Assembly: GCF_000022205.1 (NCBI RefSeq)
Contig: NC_012029.1
Span: 682,001 to 746,000 of the forward strand
Direction of reading: 5' to 3'
Length of the DNA: 64,000 bases
Origin: Halorubrum lacusprofundi ATCC 49239
GTDB taxonomy: Archaea; Halobacteriota; Halobacteria; Halobacteriales; Haloferacaceae
Positions 41,987 through 50,161 of the stretch are shown here, piece after piece. The notes below the pieces were generated by a model. The model made no database searches. It saw nothing but the letters and a program-made list of their open reading frames with translations, and had not been told where the DNA came from. Positions within the stretch are counted from its first letter, which is position 1. The number at the start of each line of letters is the position of its first letter. Both the position numbers and the translations under genes were made by a program.

Positions 41987-44029
41987 ATGATAGATGTGTT
42001 CTCATACGTTCCGGCGATCGTTCTCCTCCCGTTCTTCTCGTTCCTGATCGCCCTCGGTGTCGGGAAGTATCTCCCGAAGGGGGGCGCCTTCGGCGGCATC
42101 GCGGCGACGGCAGGATCGTTCCTGCTCTCGCTGTGGGTGCTCGCGACGGTCGCAGGCGGGGAGGCGGCGAACCGTACGCTCTACACGTGGGCGAGCGCGG
42201 GCGGCATCGGTCCGACGGATGTCGAGCTGTCATTCGGTATTCTGATCGACCCCCTATCGGCGCTCATGCTCGTCATCGTGACGCTCGTGGCGCTTCTGGT
42301 CCACGTGTTCTCGCTCGGCTACATGAACGACGAGGGCGAGACGGGGCTGCCCCGGTACTACGCCGGGCTCGGCCTGTTCACGGCCTCGATGCTTGGGTTC
42401 GTCGTCGCCGACAACCTGCTGATGGCGTTCATGTTCTTCGAGCTGGTCGGGCTCTGCTCGTACCTGCTCATCGGCTTCAACTTCCGAGAGCCCGGCCCGC
42501 CGTCGGCGGCGAAGAAGGCGTTCCTCGTCACGCGGTTCGGGGACTACTTCTTCCTGATCGGCGTCGTCGCCGTGCTCGCGACGTTCGGCACCGCACAGTT
42601 CGCCGGTGAGGGGTCGTTCCCCGCGCTCGCCGACGCGGCGCTCAACGGTTCCGGATCGGTCGCGTGGACACCCGGCGGAGTCGAACTGCAGACGTGGCTG
42701 ACGGTCGTCGGCCTGCTTGTGTTGGGCGGCGTCGTCGGGAAATCTGCGCAGTTCCCGCTGCACACGTGGCTCCCCGACGCGATGGAGGGCCCGACGCCCG
42801 TCTCCGCGCTGATCCACGCCGCGACGATGGTCGCGGCGGGCGTCTACCTCGTCGCGCGAATGTACGGCTTCTACGCGCTGTCGCCGACAGCGCTCGCGGT
42901 TATCGCTTTCATCGGCGGCTTCACCGCGCTGTTCGCGGCGACGATGGGGCTCGTGAAAGACGAACTGAAGCAGGTGCTCGCGTACTCCACCATCTCACAG
43001 TACGGGTACATGATGCTCGCGCTCGGCGCGGGCGGGTACGTTGCGGCGGTCTTCCACCTGACGACCCACGCGTTCTTCAAGGCCCTGCTGTTCCTCGGCG
43101 CCGGCGCGGTGATCATCGCGATGCACCACAACGAGGACATGTGGGATATGGGCGGACTCAAATCGAAGATGCCGGTGACGTACTACACGTTCCTGGCGGG
43201 TTCGCTCGCGCTCGCGGGCATCTTCCCGTTCGCCGGCTTCTGGTCGAAAGACGAGATCCTCTACGAGGCGCTTGTCCACGGGCTCAACGACCCGCTGCTG
43301 CTTGGCGGCTACTTGATGGGACTGCTCGCGGTGCCCGTCACCGCCTTCTACACCTTCCGAATGGTGTTCCTGACGTTCCACGGCGAGCCCCGGAGCGAGA
43401 CCGCACGCGACCCCGAACCCGTTCGCTGGAACGTGAAGGGGCCGCTGACTGTGCTGGGCACGCTCGCGGTCGTCACCGGGTTCATCAACATGGTGCCGGT
43501 TCAGAAGGTCCTCGGACTGGAGGGGATCGACATCCTCCACCGCTGGCTCGACAACGAGTGGGGCGGCATCGAGGGGCTCTCCTCGCACCACTACGCGGAT
43601 CTGGGCCCGTACAGTAGCGGGTCCCTTGTCGGCGGCGAGGTCGGTACGGTGCTCGTCGGCGCGGCTGTTTCGCTCGGCTTAGCGCTGGCCGGCCTCACGG
43701 TCGCGTGGCGGCTCTACAACGTTCCGTCGCCGACGGAGCATACGGCGAAGCTCGGCGGGATCAAAGACGTGCTGTACAACAACTACTACTTGGACGAACT
43801 GCAGGTATGGCTCGCGTATCGCACAGAGGATATCGCCGGTGGCGCTAACACCTTCGATCAAGGTATCATCGACGGCGTCGTCAACAGCGTCTCGTCGGTG
43901 AGTCTCTTCGGCGGGAGCCGGGTCCGCCGGCTCCAGAGCGGCGTGGTCTCGCAGTACGCCATGCTGCTCACGCTGGGGCTCATCGCGCTGCTTCTCGCGC
44001 TCGGCGTGACAGGGGGGTGGTTCCTGTGA
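41987..44029 (+). CDS. nuoL: Complex I subunit L, proton-pumping antiporter-like
   Basis: This is a 680-residue subunit with about sixteen helices, including the C-terminal extension that forms the long lateral helix. Conserved features are ELVGLCSYLLIGFNF, the pump glutamate-lysine region, SAQFPLHTWLPDAMEGPTPVSALIHAATMVAAGVYLVAR, and STISQYGYMMLALGAGGYVAAVFHLTTHAFFKALLFLGAGAVI. Its TGA overlaps the nuoM ATG. Confidence 0.97.
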   Translation: MIDVFSYVPAIVLLPFFSFLIALGVGKYLPKGGAFGGIAATAGSFLLSLWVLATVAGGEAANRTLYTWASAGGIGPTDVELSFGILIDPLSALMLVIVTLVALLVHVFSLGYMNDEGETGLPRYYAGLGLFTASMLGFVVADNLLMAFMFFELVGLCSYLLIGFNFREPGPPSAAKKAFLVTRFGDYFFLIGVVAVLATFGTAQFAGEGSFPALADAALNGSGSVAWTPGGVELQTWLTVVGLLVLGGVVGKSAQFPLHTWLPDAMEGPTPVSALIHAATMVAAGVYLVARMYGFYALSPTALAVIAFIGGFTALFAATMGLVKDELKQVLAYSTISQYGYMMLALGAGGYVAAVFHLTTHAFFKALLFLGAGAVIIAMHHNEDMWDMGGLKSKMPVTYYTFLAGSLALAGIFPFAGFWSKDEILYEALVHGLNDPLLLGGYLMGLLAVPVTAFYTFRMVFLTFHGEPRSETARDPEPVRWNVKGPLTVLGTLAVVTGFINMVPVQKVLGLEGIDILHRWLDNEWGGIEGLSSHHYADLGPYSSGSLVGGEVGTVLVGAAVSLGLALAGLTVAWRLYNVPSPTEHTAKLGGIKDVLYNNYYLDELQVWLAYRTEDIAGGANTFDQGIIDGVVNSVSSVSLFGGSRVRRLQSGVVSQYAMLLTLGLIALLLALGVTGGWFL

Positions 44030-45558
44030 TGATCGAAGCCCTCATCGGCGTCACGTTCGTGGCCGCACTCCTCGTGCTGCTCGCCCCGAATGAGTGGGCC
44101 GGGCGGCTGGCGTTCGCGTTCAGCCTGCTTCCGTTCGCCGGCTCGCTGTACCTCTGGTCCGGCTTCGAAAGCGCCGGCAACGCCCTCACGGGCGGTGATA
44201 TTGCCTATGCGACCCAGATCGAGTGGTTGGAGGTCGGCGGACGGACCGTGTCGTGGTTCGTCGGCGTCGACGGGATCAGCCTCCCGCTCGTCGTGCTCAC
44301 GACGTTCCTCGTTCCGCTCGCGATCGTCAGCGCGTGGACGCCGATCGACGCCCGCCAGAGCCAGTTCTACGGGCTCATGCTGTTCATGGAGGCGAACCTG
44401 CTCGGCGTGTTCACCGCGCTCGACTTCTTCCTCTGGTTCGTCTTCTGGGAGGCCGTCCTCGTGCCGATGTACTTCCTCATCGGTATCTGGGGCGGTCCCC
44501 GCCGGAAGTACGCCGCGATCAAGTTCTTCGTGTACACGAACGCGGCGTCGCTGTTGATGTTCATCGGCTTCATGTCGCTGACGTTCGCGCTCGGCGACTC
44601 CGTGAGCTCGTTCGCGCTGCCGGAGATCACGCAGGCGATCGCTGACGGCGGTCTCGGAACGTGGTTCGGCATCTCGCCGGACCGGATCGCGATGATCGCG
44701 TTCCTCGCGATGTTCCTCGGGTTCGCGGTGAAGGTCCCGATCGTTCCGTTCCACACGTGGCTCCCCGACGCTCACGTGGAGGCGCCGACGCCGGTGTCGG
44801 TGCTGCTGGCGGGCGTGCTCCTGAAGATGGGGACGTATGCACTGCTCCGGTTCAACTTCACGATGCTCCCGGAGCAGGCGTCCGCACTCGCGGTCCCGAT
44901 CGCTGCTATCGCTGTCATTAGCGTCATCTACGGTGCGATGTTGGCGCTGGGTCAGAAAGACCTCAAGCGGATCGTCGCGTACTCCTCCGTCTCGTCGATG
45001 GGGTACGTCATCCTTGGACTGATCGTGTTCACCGAGTACGGCGTCGGCGGCGCGACGTTCCAGATGGTCGCACACGGCCTCATCTCGGGGCTGATGTTCA
45101 TGGCCGTCGGCGTCATCTACAACGCGACGCACACGCGAATGGTCGGCGACATGTCCGGGATGGCCGACCGGATGCCCGTCGCGGTGGGCATCCTCGTCGC
45201 CGGCGCGTTCGGGTACATGGGGCTCCCGCTGATGGCCGGCTTCGCCGGGGAGTTCTTCATCTTCGTGGGCTCGTTTGCCGCCCCGGCGCTTCCGTACGCG
45301 CCGATTTTCACGGCGCTCGCGATGTTCGGTATCGTCATCGTCGCCGGCTACCTGTTGTCGGCGATGCAGAGCACGCTGTTCGGGCCCTTCGAGCTCGAAA
45401 CCGACTACGACGTGGGTCCCGCGCCGTTCCACGATGTCGCCCCGCTCGCGGTGCTTCTGGTGGCGATCATCGTGCTCGGCGTGGCACCCGACATCTTCTT
45501 CGAGATGATACGTGATGCCGCCGTTCCCGTGGTCGAGGGGGTGACCGTCGATGGTTAA
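44029..45558 (+). CDS. nuoM: Complex I subunit M, proton-pumping antiporter-like
   Basis: This is a 509-residue membrane subunit homologous to NuoL and NuoN. It contains WFVFWEAVLVPMYFLIGIWGGPRRKYAAIKFFVYT (the pump glutamate on helix 5), FHTWLPDAHVEAPTPVSVLLAGVLLKMGTYALLR and YSSVSSMGYVILG. ATG 44029 overlaps the nuoL stop; an in-frame GTG at 44017 is inside nuoL and less likely. The end overlaps nuoN by 8 nt. Confidence 0.97.
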   Translation: MIEALIGVTFVAALLVLLAPNEWAGRLAFAFSLLPFAGSLYLWSGFESAGNALTGGDIAYATQIEWLEVGGRTVSWFVGVDGISLPLVVLTTFLVPLAIVSAWTPIDARQSQFYGLMLFMEANLLGVFTALDFFLWFVFWEAVLVPMYFLIGIWGGPRRKYAAIKFFVYTNAASLLMFIGFMSLTFALGDSVSSFALPEITQAIADGGLGTWFGISPDRIAMIAFLAMFLGFAVKVPIVPFHTWLPDAHVEAPTPVSVLLAGVLLKMGTYALLRFNFTMLPEQASALAVPIAAIAVISVIYGAMLALGQKDLKRIVAYSSVSSMGYVILGLIVFTEYGVGGATFQMVAHGLISGLMFMAVGVIYNATHTRMVGDMSGMADRMPVAVGILVAGAFGYMGLPLMAGFAGEFFIFVGSFAAPALPYAPIFTALAMFGIVIVAGYLLSAMQSTLFGPFELETDYDVGPAPFHDVAPLAVLLVAIIVLGVAPDIFFEMIRDAAVPVVEGVTVDG

Positions 45559-47062
45559 CACGCTTCCGCAGATGGCGGCGCTACTGCCCGTCTTCCTGCT
45601 CGCCTTCACGGGACTCGCGCTGCTGCTCGTCGACACCATCAGCCCCGACGCGCGGTCGAACACCTCGATGGCGGTCGTCGGCGCACTCGGATCGCTCGCC
45701 GCGCTCGCGGCGAGCGTTTGGCTGGTCGTCTCCGGCACCGGGAGTGCGGACACCGGCGGCGCGATCACTCTGTTCGCCGAGGCGATCAAAGTGGACACGA
45801 TGGCGCTGTTCTTCACCGCCATCTTCGCGTCCGTGACGGCGCTGGTCGTCGTCGCAGCCCACGACTACTTCCACGACCACACGAACCCAGCGGCGTTCTA
45901 CTCGCTCGTCGTGTTCGCGGCGACCGGGATGGCGCTGCTCGCGGCCGCGAACTCGCTCGCGGTCGTCTTCGTCGCTCTGGAAATGGTGTCGCTGCCGTCG
46001 TACGTGCTCGTCGCGTACCTCAAGCGAGACCGCGGGAGCGTCGAGGCGGGGATGAAGTACTTCCTCATCGGGGCGCTCTCTTCAGCGATTTTCCTGTTCG
46101 GAATCTCGCTGGTGTACGCGGCGACCGGATCGCTGCTACTCGGTGACGTCGCCGAGGGGATCGGCTCGCTTGACGGCCTCGCTGGCGTCGCCGGACTCGG
46201 GATCGTAATGATCCTCGGCGGCGTCGCGTTCAAGACGGCTTCCGTCCCGTTCCACTTCTGGGCACCGGAGGCATACGAGGGTGCGCCCGCACCGGTGAGC
46301 GCATTCCTCTCGTCCGCCTCGAAGGCGGCCGGCTTCGTGGTCGCGTTCCGTCTGTTCACCGAGGCGTTCCCGGTGGGCGCGTCGCTTGCCGCCGGCATCG
46401 ACTGGGTGCTGGCGTTCGGCGTGCTCGCGGCCGTGACGATGACGCTCGGTAACTTCGCGGCGGCCGTTCAGGAGGAGGTCAAGCGGATGCTCGCATACTC
46501 CTCCATCGGACACGCGGGCTACGCGCTCATCGGCGTCGCGGCGCTCTCGCAAGGAGGGAGCGCAAACGGCGCCGTGATGGGCGCGGCGATGGCGCACCTG
46601 CTCGTCTACGGGTTCATGAACACCGGCGCGTTCCTCTTCGTCGCGATGGCGGAGCGGTGGGGCGTCGGCCGGACCTTCGAGGATTACGCCGGGCTCGCGC
46701 GGCGCGCGCCTGTCGCCTCGACGGCGATGGCTGTGTTCATGTTCTCGCTCGCCGGGCTGCCGCCCTTCGCCGGGTTCTTCTCGAAGTACTTCCTGTTCAT
46801 GGGAGCCATCGACAACGGCTTCCTGTGGCTGGCGGCGTTCGGTGCCGTCAACAGCGTCGTCTCGCTGTACTACTACAGCCGGGTCGTGAAGGCGCTGTTC
46901 ATCGACGACCCCGCGTCGTCGAGCTCGCTGGACGTGATCGACGTGCGGCCGACCGGGCTGTACGCCGCGGTCATCTTCGCGGCGGTCGCGACGGTGCTAC
47001 TCTTACCCGGCTTCGGACCGGTCATCGAGACCGCCGAGGCCGCGGCGTCGGCGCTGTTCTAG
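45551..47062 (+). CDS. nuoN: Complex I subunit N, proton-pumping antiporter-like
   Basis: This 503-residue membrane subunit is the last of the operon. It shows VALEMVSLPSYVLVAYLKRDRGSVEAGMKYFLIGALSSAIFLFG (pump glutamate region), SVPFHFWAPEAYEGAPAPVSAFLSSASKAAGF and YSSIGHAGYALIGVAAL. No nuoE, nuoF or nuoG follows, so the electron donor is not set by these genes. Confidence 0.97.
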   Translation: MVNTLPQMAALLPVFLLAFTGLALLLVDTISPDARSNTSMAVVGALGSLAALAASVWLVVSGTGSADTGGAITLFAEAIKVDTMALFFTAIFASVTALVVVAAHDYFHDHTNPAAFYSLVVFAATGMALLAAANSLAVVFVALEMVSLPSYVLVAYLKRDRGSVEAGMKYFLIGALSSAIFLFGISLVYAATGSLLLGDVAEGIGSLDGLAGVAGLGIVMILGGVAFKTASVPFHFWAPEAYEGAPAPVSAFLSSASKAAGFVVAFRLFTEAFPVGASLAAGIDWVLAFGVLAAVTMTLGNFAAAVQEEVKRMLAYSSIGHAGYALIGVAALSQGGSANGAVMGAAMAHLLVYGFMNTGAFLFVAMAERWGVGRTFEDYAGLARRAPVASTAMAVFMFSLAGLPPFAGFFSKYFLFMGAIDNGFLWLAAFGAVNSVVSLYYYSRVVKALFIDDPASSSSLDVIDVRPTGLYAAVIFAAVATVLLLPGFGPVIETAEAAASALF

Positions 47063-47157
47063 CGGCCTCGCGGTCCGCTCCCGCTTCTCGGTTCCGTTCG
47101 GCTCGACCGTCCGTCCGGTACCCGCAGGTATTCCCGCGTCCGGCGCGTCGATCCGGT

Positions 47158-47481
47158 ATGAGTAGGAAACGAGCGTACCGCTGTCTGAACTGTCTGGAAC
47201 ACACCGTGAGCCGGGAGTTCGACACGTCGCACCTCTCGGTGACGTGTCCAAACTGCGGCTCGTTCGAGCGGTTCGTCAACGACGCGGTGTTTCAGCAGTT
47301 CCGTGCGTTCGAGGAGTCGCCGCCCGCGGAGATCGATTGGGCGCGGCTGGACCGCACGGAGAAGCTGGTCGTCTCCGAGCGGCTCGTCCGCTCGACGAAG
47401 ACGCTGGCGGACTTCGACGTCGTAAAAGAGGAAGCGACGGCCGGGGAAGCGACGGCCGGGGAAGCGACGGCCGGGGACTGA
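47158..47481 (+). CDS. Small zinc-ribbon protein with repeated C-terminal tail
   Basis: This 107-residue protein has two knuckles at C9/C12 (YRCLNCLEHT) and C30/C33 (TCPNCGSFERF), forming a zinc ribbon. A helical part (FRAFEESPPAEIDWARLDRTEKLVVSERL) follows, and then a threefold EATAG tail. Similar small zinc-ribbon proteins of unknown function are conserved in haloarchaea. It lies 95 bp downstream of nuoN on the same strand. Nucleic-acid or protein binding is likely; the role is unknown. Confidence 0.75.
   Translation: MSRKRAYRCLNCLEHTVSREFDTSHLSVTCPNCGSFERFVNDAVFQQFRAFEESPPAEIDWARLDRTEKLVVSERLVRSTKTLADFDVVKEEATAGEATAGEATAGD
47431..47475 (+). repeat. Three perfect 15-bp tandem repeats in coding DNA
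   Basis: GAAGCGACGGCCGGG occurs three times back to back, encoding EATAG x3 at the end of the zinc-ribbon protein. Being in frame and perfect, it could vary in copy number between strains by slippage. Confidence 0.9.
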
Positions 47482-47482
47482 G

Positions 47483-47710
47483 TCAGCGCGCGTATAGTTT
47501 CCCACCGACGAGCGCGGCGAGGTCGTCGTCGTTCGGCGTCACCGCCACGTAGGGGCGATCGACGGGGCCGAACACGTCGACGACGCGCCCGACCGTCGCA
47601 AGCGACTCGTCAACTACGGACGAGCCGATCCGCGGCGGCTCAGCGCCCGCCTCGGTGCGTGCGATTGCGAGCCCGCCGGCGGTGCGGACGACGGTACCAA
47701 CGCGGCGCAT
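47483..47710 (-). CDS. gar1: H/ACA RNA-protein complex component Gar1
   Basis: This 75-residue beta-barrel protein matches archaeal Gar1: MRRVGTVVRTAGGLAIARTE, then PRIGSSVVDESLATVGRVVDVFGPVDRPYVAVTPND. Gar1 works with Cbf5, Nop10 and L7Ae in guide-RNA-directed pseudouridylation. ATG 47710 was used; a GTG at 47716 would add two residues and overlap the srp19 stop by GTGA, so either start is possible. It is the downstream partner of srp19, as in many archaea. Confidence 0.9.
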   Translation of the reverse strand: MRRVGTVVRTAGGLAIARTEAGAEPPRIGSSVVDESLATVGRVVDVFGPVDRPYVAVTPNDDDLAALVGGKLYAR

Positions 47711-47712
47711 CG

Positions 47713-47991
47713 TCACTCCCGGATGACCCCGAGGTAGGCGGCGATCGCCTGCACGAGGTCGTTTTTCGCGGTGTCCTCGGTCCCTCGGACGACCACCGCG
47801 CCTCGCGGCTTGAACTCCCGAGAGTAGGTTTTCTCGCGTTCGATCACCGCGTCGTACCCAACCTGTTGGACTGCCTTCGCGATCTCGTCGACCGTCGGCT
47901 CCTCGATCGCGAGATCCATCGGGACACGACGCCCTTCCGACCGCGATCGGTCGGCGTCGAAGTACGCGGGATAGACGACGTTCTCGACCAT
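47713..47991 (-). CDS. srp19: Signal recognition particle 19 kDa protein
   Basis: SRP19 binds the SRP RNA and primes it for SRP54. The 92-residue protein has [41 protein letters not shown], the RNA-contact region with the GRR(V/I)P motif, and [28 protein letters not shown] at the C-terminus. Length is normal for archaea. It pairs with gar1 in a two-gene operon. Confidence 0.95.
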   Translation of the reverse strand: MVENVVYPAYFDADRSRSEGRRVPMDLAIEEPTVDEIAKAVQQVGYDAVIEREKTYSREFKPRGAVVVRGTEDTAKNDLVQAIAAYLGVIRE

Positions 47992-48091
47992 ATACCGGAG
48001 AGGCGAGCGCGCGGCGTAAGGTCGTTTCGGACCGGAGCAGTTGGCGGGGCGGAGTCGGTGGGGTCGGTCTCTTCAGGCGGAGCCGCCGCGG

Positions 48092-49993
48092 TCACGACGT
48101 TTTGAACTCGAACCGCGCCCCGCCGGACTCGCCGGTGAGCGCGCGCACCTGCCAGTCGTGCGCGTCGGCGATCCGCTTCGTGATCGCGAGCCCGAGGCCG
48201 GTCCCGCCCTCCTCGGTCGTGAATCCGCTCTCGAACACGCGGTCGCGCTCGCCCTCGGGGATCCCACAACCGTTGTCTTCGACGAAGAAGCCGCTCCCCG
48301 TTGTCCCGTCGTCGCCGCGGAACGCAGTGTCGCCGACGCGCACCGTAAGCGGCTTGCCGTCGCCGCCGTCGTTCCCACCTGAGGAGCGCCGGCCGTGCTC
48401 CACGCTGTTTCGAAACACGTTCTCCAGCAGCTCTCGCGTCCGGGTCGGACTTGCATCGATCGTCACGTCGCCGTCGACGACGAGCTCGATGCCGTCGGTG
48501 TCGACACTCTCCCACGCGTCCCTCGCGATCGCCTCGATCGAGACGGGTTCGGTCTCGCCGACCGCCTCTCCCTGTCGGGCCAGCGAGAGCAGGTCGCCGA
48601 CGAGCTCGTCCATGCGGTCCAGCGCCTCCAGGGTTTTCTCGAGATGGGCGATCTCGCCGGTCTCGTTCGCGAGGGTGACGTATCCCTCTGCGACGGAAAG
48701 CGGGTTTCGGAGGTCGTGGGAGACGATACTTGCGAACTCGTCGAGCCGTTCGTTCTGTCTGCGGAGCGCCGCCTCGCGCTCACGTCGCTCCGTCACATCG
48801 GTGTAGATAGCGTATCCGGAGACGTTCTCGGCGTCGAGCCGGATCGGCACGACGTGGAGGATGAAGTGTCGAAGGCCGTCAGCGGTCTCGCGGGTCACCT
48901 CGCGTCTGACGTTTTCGCCGCACTGAAGCCGCTCGTTGAGTTCCACGGCCTCGGCTTCGGCCTCGTCGCTGGGGGGAACGATATAGTCGTCGACGGACTC
49001 GCCGACCACGCGATCGGCGTCGTAGGCGAACGTCTCTTCGAACGCGTCGTTGACTCGGTGAACGATCGGCTCGCCGTCGACGTAGTCGTAGGCGATCGCC
49101 GGGTCGGGGACGTTCGAGAACAGCGCGAGCAGGTGGTCCCGCTCGGTCCGAAGCGCTTCGTCGGCGCGGATCCTGTCGAGCGTCTCCTCGACGTGGGACG
49201 CGAGCAGCTCCGCGAGGCGGCGGTCACCTGCGTCGAACCCATCGTCTTCGTCGGCCGCGAGCTGGAGTACCGTCTCGTCGCCGACCGGAAGCGAGAGAAG
49301 CGCGTCGTAGGGGGCCTCGCCTATCGTTCGGGACTCGATCACCGGATCGCCGGTATCGATCGCAGTTCCGGCCGAGCCGCGCCCGACTCGAACGCGGTTA
49401 CAGTCGTCGATCGAGACCCCGGACGAGGTCGCGATCGGTTCGACCCACTCCCCGTCGCGGACGCCGACGACGCAGTGGTACCGCGGGAACACTTCGGCGG
49501 CGACGGCGATCGCGGTTCGGTGAGCCCCCTCTATCGACCTGACCGACGCGAGGCGGGTCACCTCTGCGTTGAGCTGCTCGATCCGCGAAGGCGTTCGCGT
49601 CGGGTCGTCGCGGTCGATGCCGGACTCGCCTCTGGCCGCGAACCAGCGGAGCGTCGCATCGAGATCCGCCGGCGTGGTCGCAATCACGTCGACGAGGGGA
49701 TCGGTTGCTGGCTCTGTGGCGGGGTCGTCAACGAACGCGACCACACGGCACGACCGGTTCTGACCACGGATCGCGTCGAGTCCCTCGGCGTCAAGGACGA
49801 TAGCCACGTCCGTGGTCGCGAGGTCGTCGACGGAGGTGGGGGAGACGGCGTCGTCGACGGAAGGTCGGGGGGAGCCGTCGACGGGTGCGGGAGCGGCGTC
49901 GGCGCTTTCCAACGCGTCGGCCACGTCGGCCGCCTCGTCCGCGTCGCCAGCGAGAACGAGGACGGACGACCGCCCGCTGGGCTCGGTGTTCAC
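48092..49993 (-). CDS. Sensor histidine kinase with GAF and PAS domains
   Basis: This 633-residue protein has an N-terminal divergent receiver-like or sensory region (about 8-120) without a clear phosphoacceptor site. A GAF domain (about 150-275) and a PAS domain (about 288-402, ending in the PAC-like YAIYTDVTERRERE) follow. The HisKA helix has phosphorylated H426 (FASIVSHDLRNPLSVAEGY). The ATPase domain has the N-box near ELLENVFRNSVEH, G1 in FFVEDNGCGIP and G2 GGTGLGLAI. It has no transmembrane segment, so it is probably cytoplasmic. GTG 49993 was chosen because a TATA box lies about 30 nt upstream; longer starts would place that box inside the gene. No cognate regulator is adjacent. Confidence 0.85.
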   Translation of the reverse strand: MNTEPSGRSSVLVLAGDADEAADVADALESADAAPAPVDGSPRPSVDDAVSPTSVDDLATTDVAIVLDAEGLDAIRGQNRSCRVVAFVDDPATEPATDPLVDVIATTPADLDATLRWFAARGESGIDRDDPTRTPSRIEQLNAEVTRLASVRSIEGAHRTAIAVAAEVFPRYHCVVGVRDGEWVEPIATSSGVSIDDCNRVRVGRGSAGTAIDTGDPVIESRTIGEAPYDALLSLPVGDETVLQLAADEDDGFDAGDRRLAELLASHVEETLDRIRADEALRTERDHLLALFSNVPDPAIAYDYVDGEPIVHRVNDAFEETFAYDADRVVGESVDDYIVPPSDEAEAEAVELNERLQCGENVRREVTRETADGLRHFILHVVPIRLDAENVSGYAIYTDVTERREREAALRRQNERLDEFASIVSHDLRNPLSVAEGYVTLANETGEIAHLEKTLEALDRMDELVGDLLSLARQGEAVGETEPVSIEAIARDAWESVDTDGIELVVDGDVTIDASPTRTRELLENVFRNSVEHGRRSSGGNDGGDGKPLTVRVGDTAFRGDDGTTGSGFFVEDNGCGIPEGERDRVFESGFTTEEGGTGLGLAITKRIADAHDWQVRALTGESGGARFEFKTS

Positions 49994-50020
49994 TATACAG
50001 ATGAGCAAGACTGGAGCGCG

Positions 50021-50030
50021 GATAAATTTT
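50021..50030 (-). promoter_or_regulatory. TATA-like element of the histidine kinase gene
   Basis: The minus strand reads AAAATTTATC, centred about 32 nt before GTG 49993, in the divergent spacer with alaS. Confidence 0.55.
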
Positions 50031-50161
50031 CCTTCCGTCATCTGTTTCTCCGGAATCGAGGATCGGCCTGTTGGGGGAGAAGTGATACCACTGTACGCGT
50101 GTAGAGCGGGTCGCGAGACACCCCGGAACCCTTTTGGAGGAACACGGGCCACGTTCCTGTA

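Noticed and set aside
44017-44028. GTG start for nuoM inside nuoL
   Set aside because: ATG 44029 overlaps the nuoL stop in the usual TGATG manner and gives the normal N-terminus.
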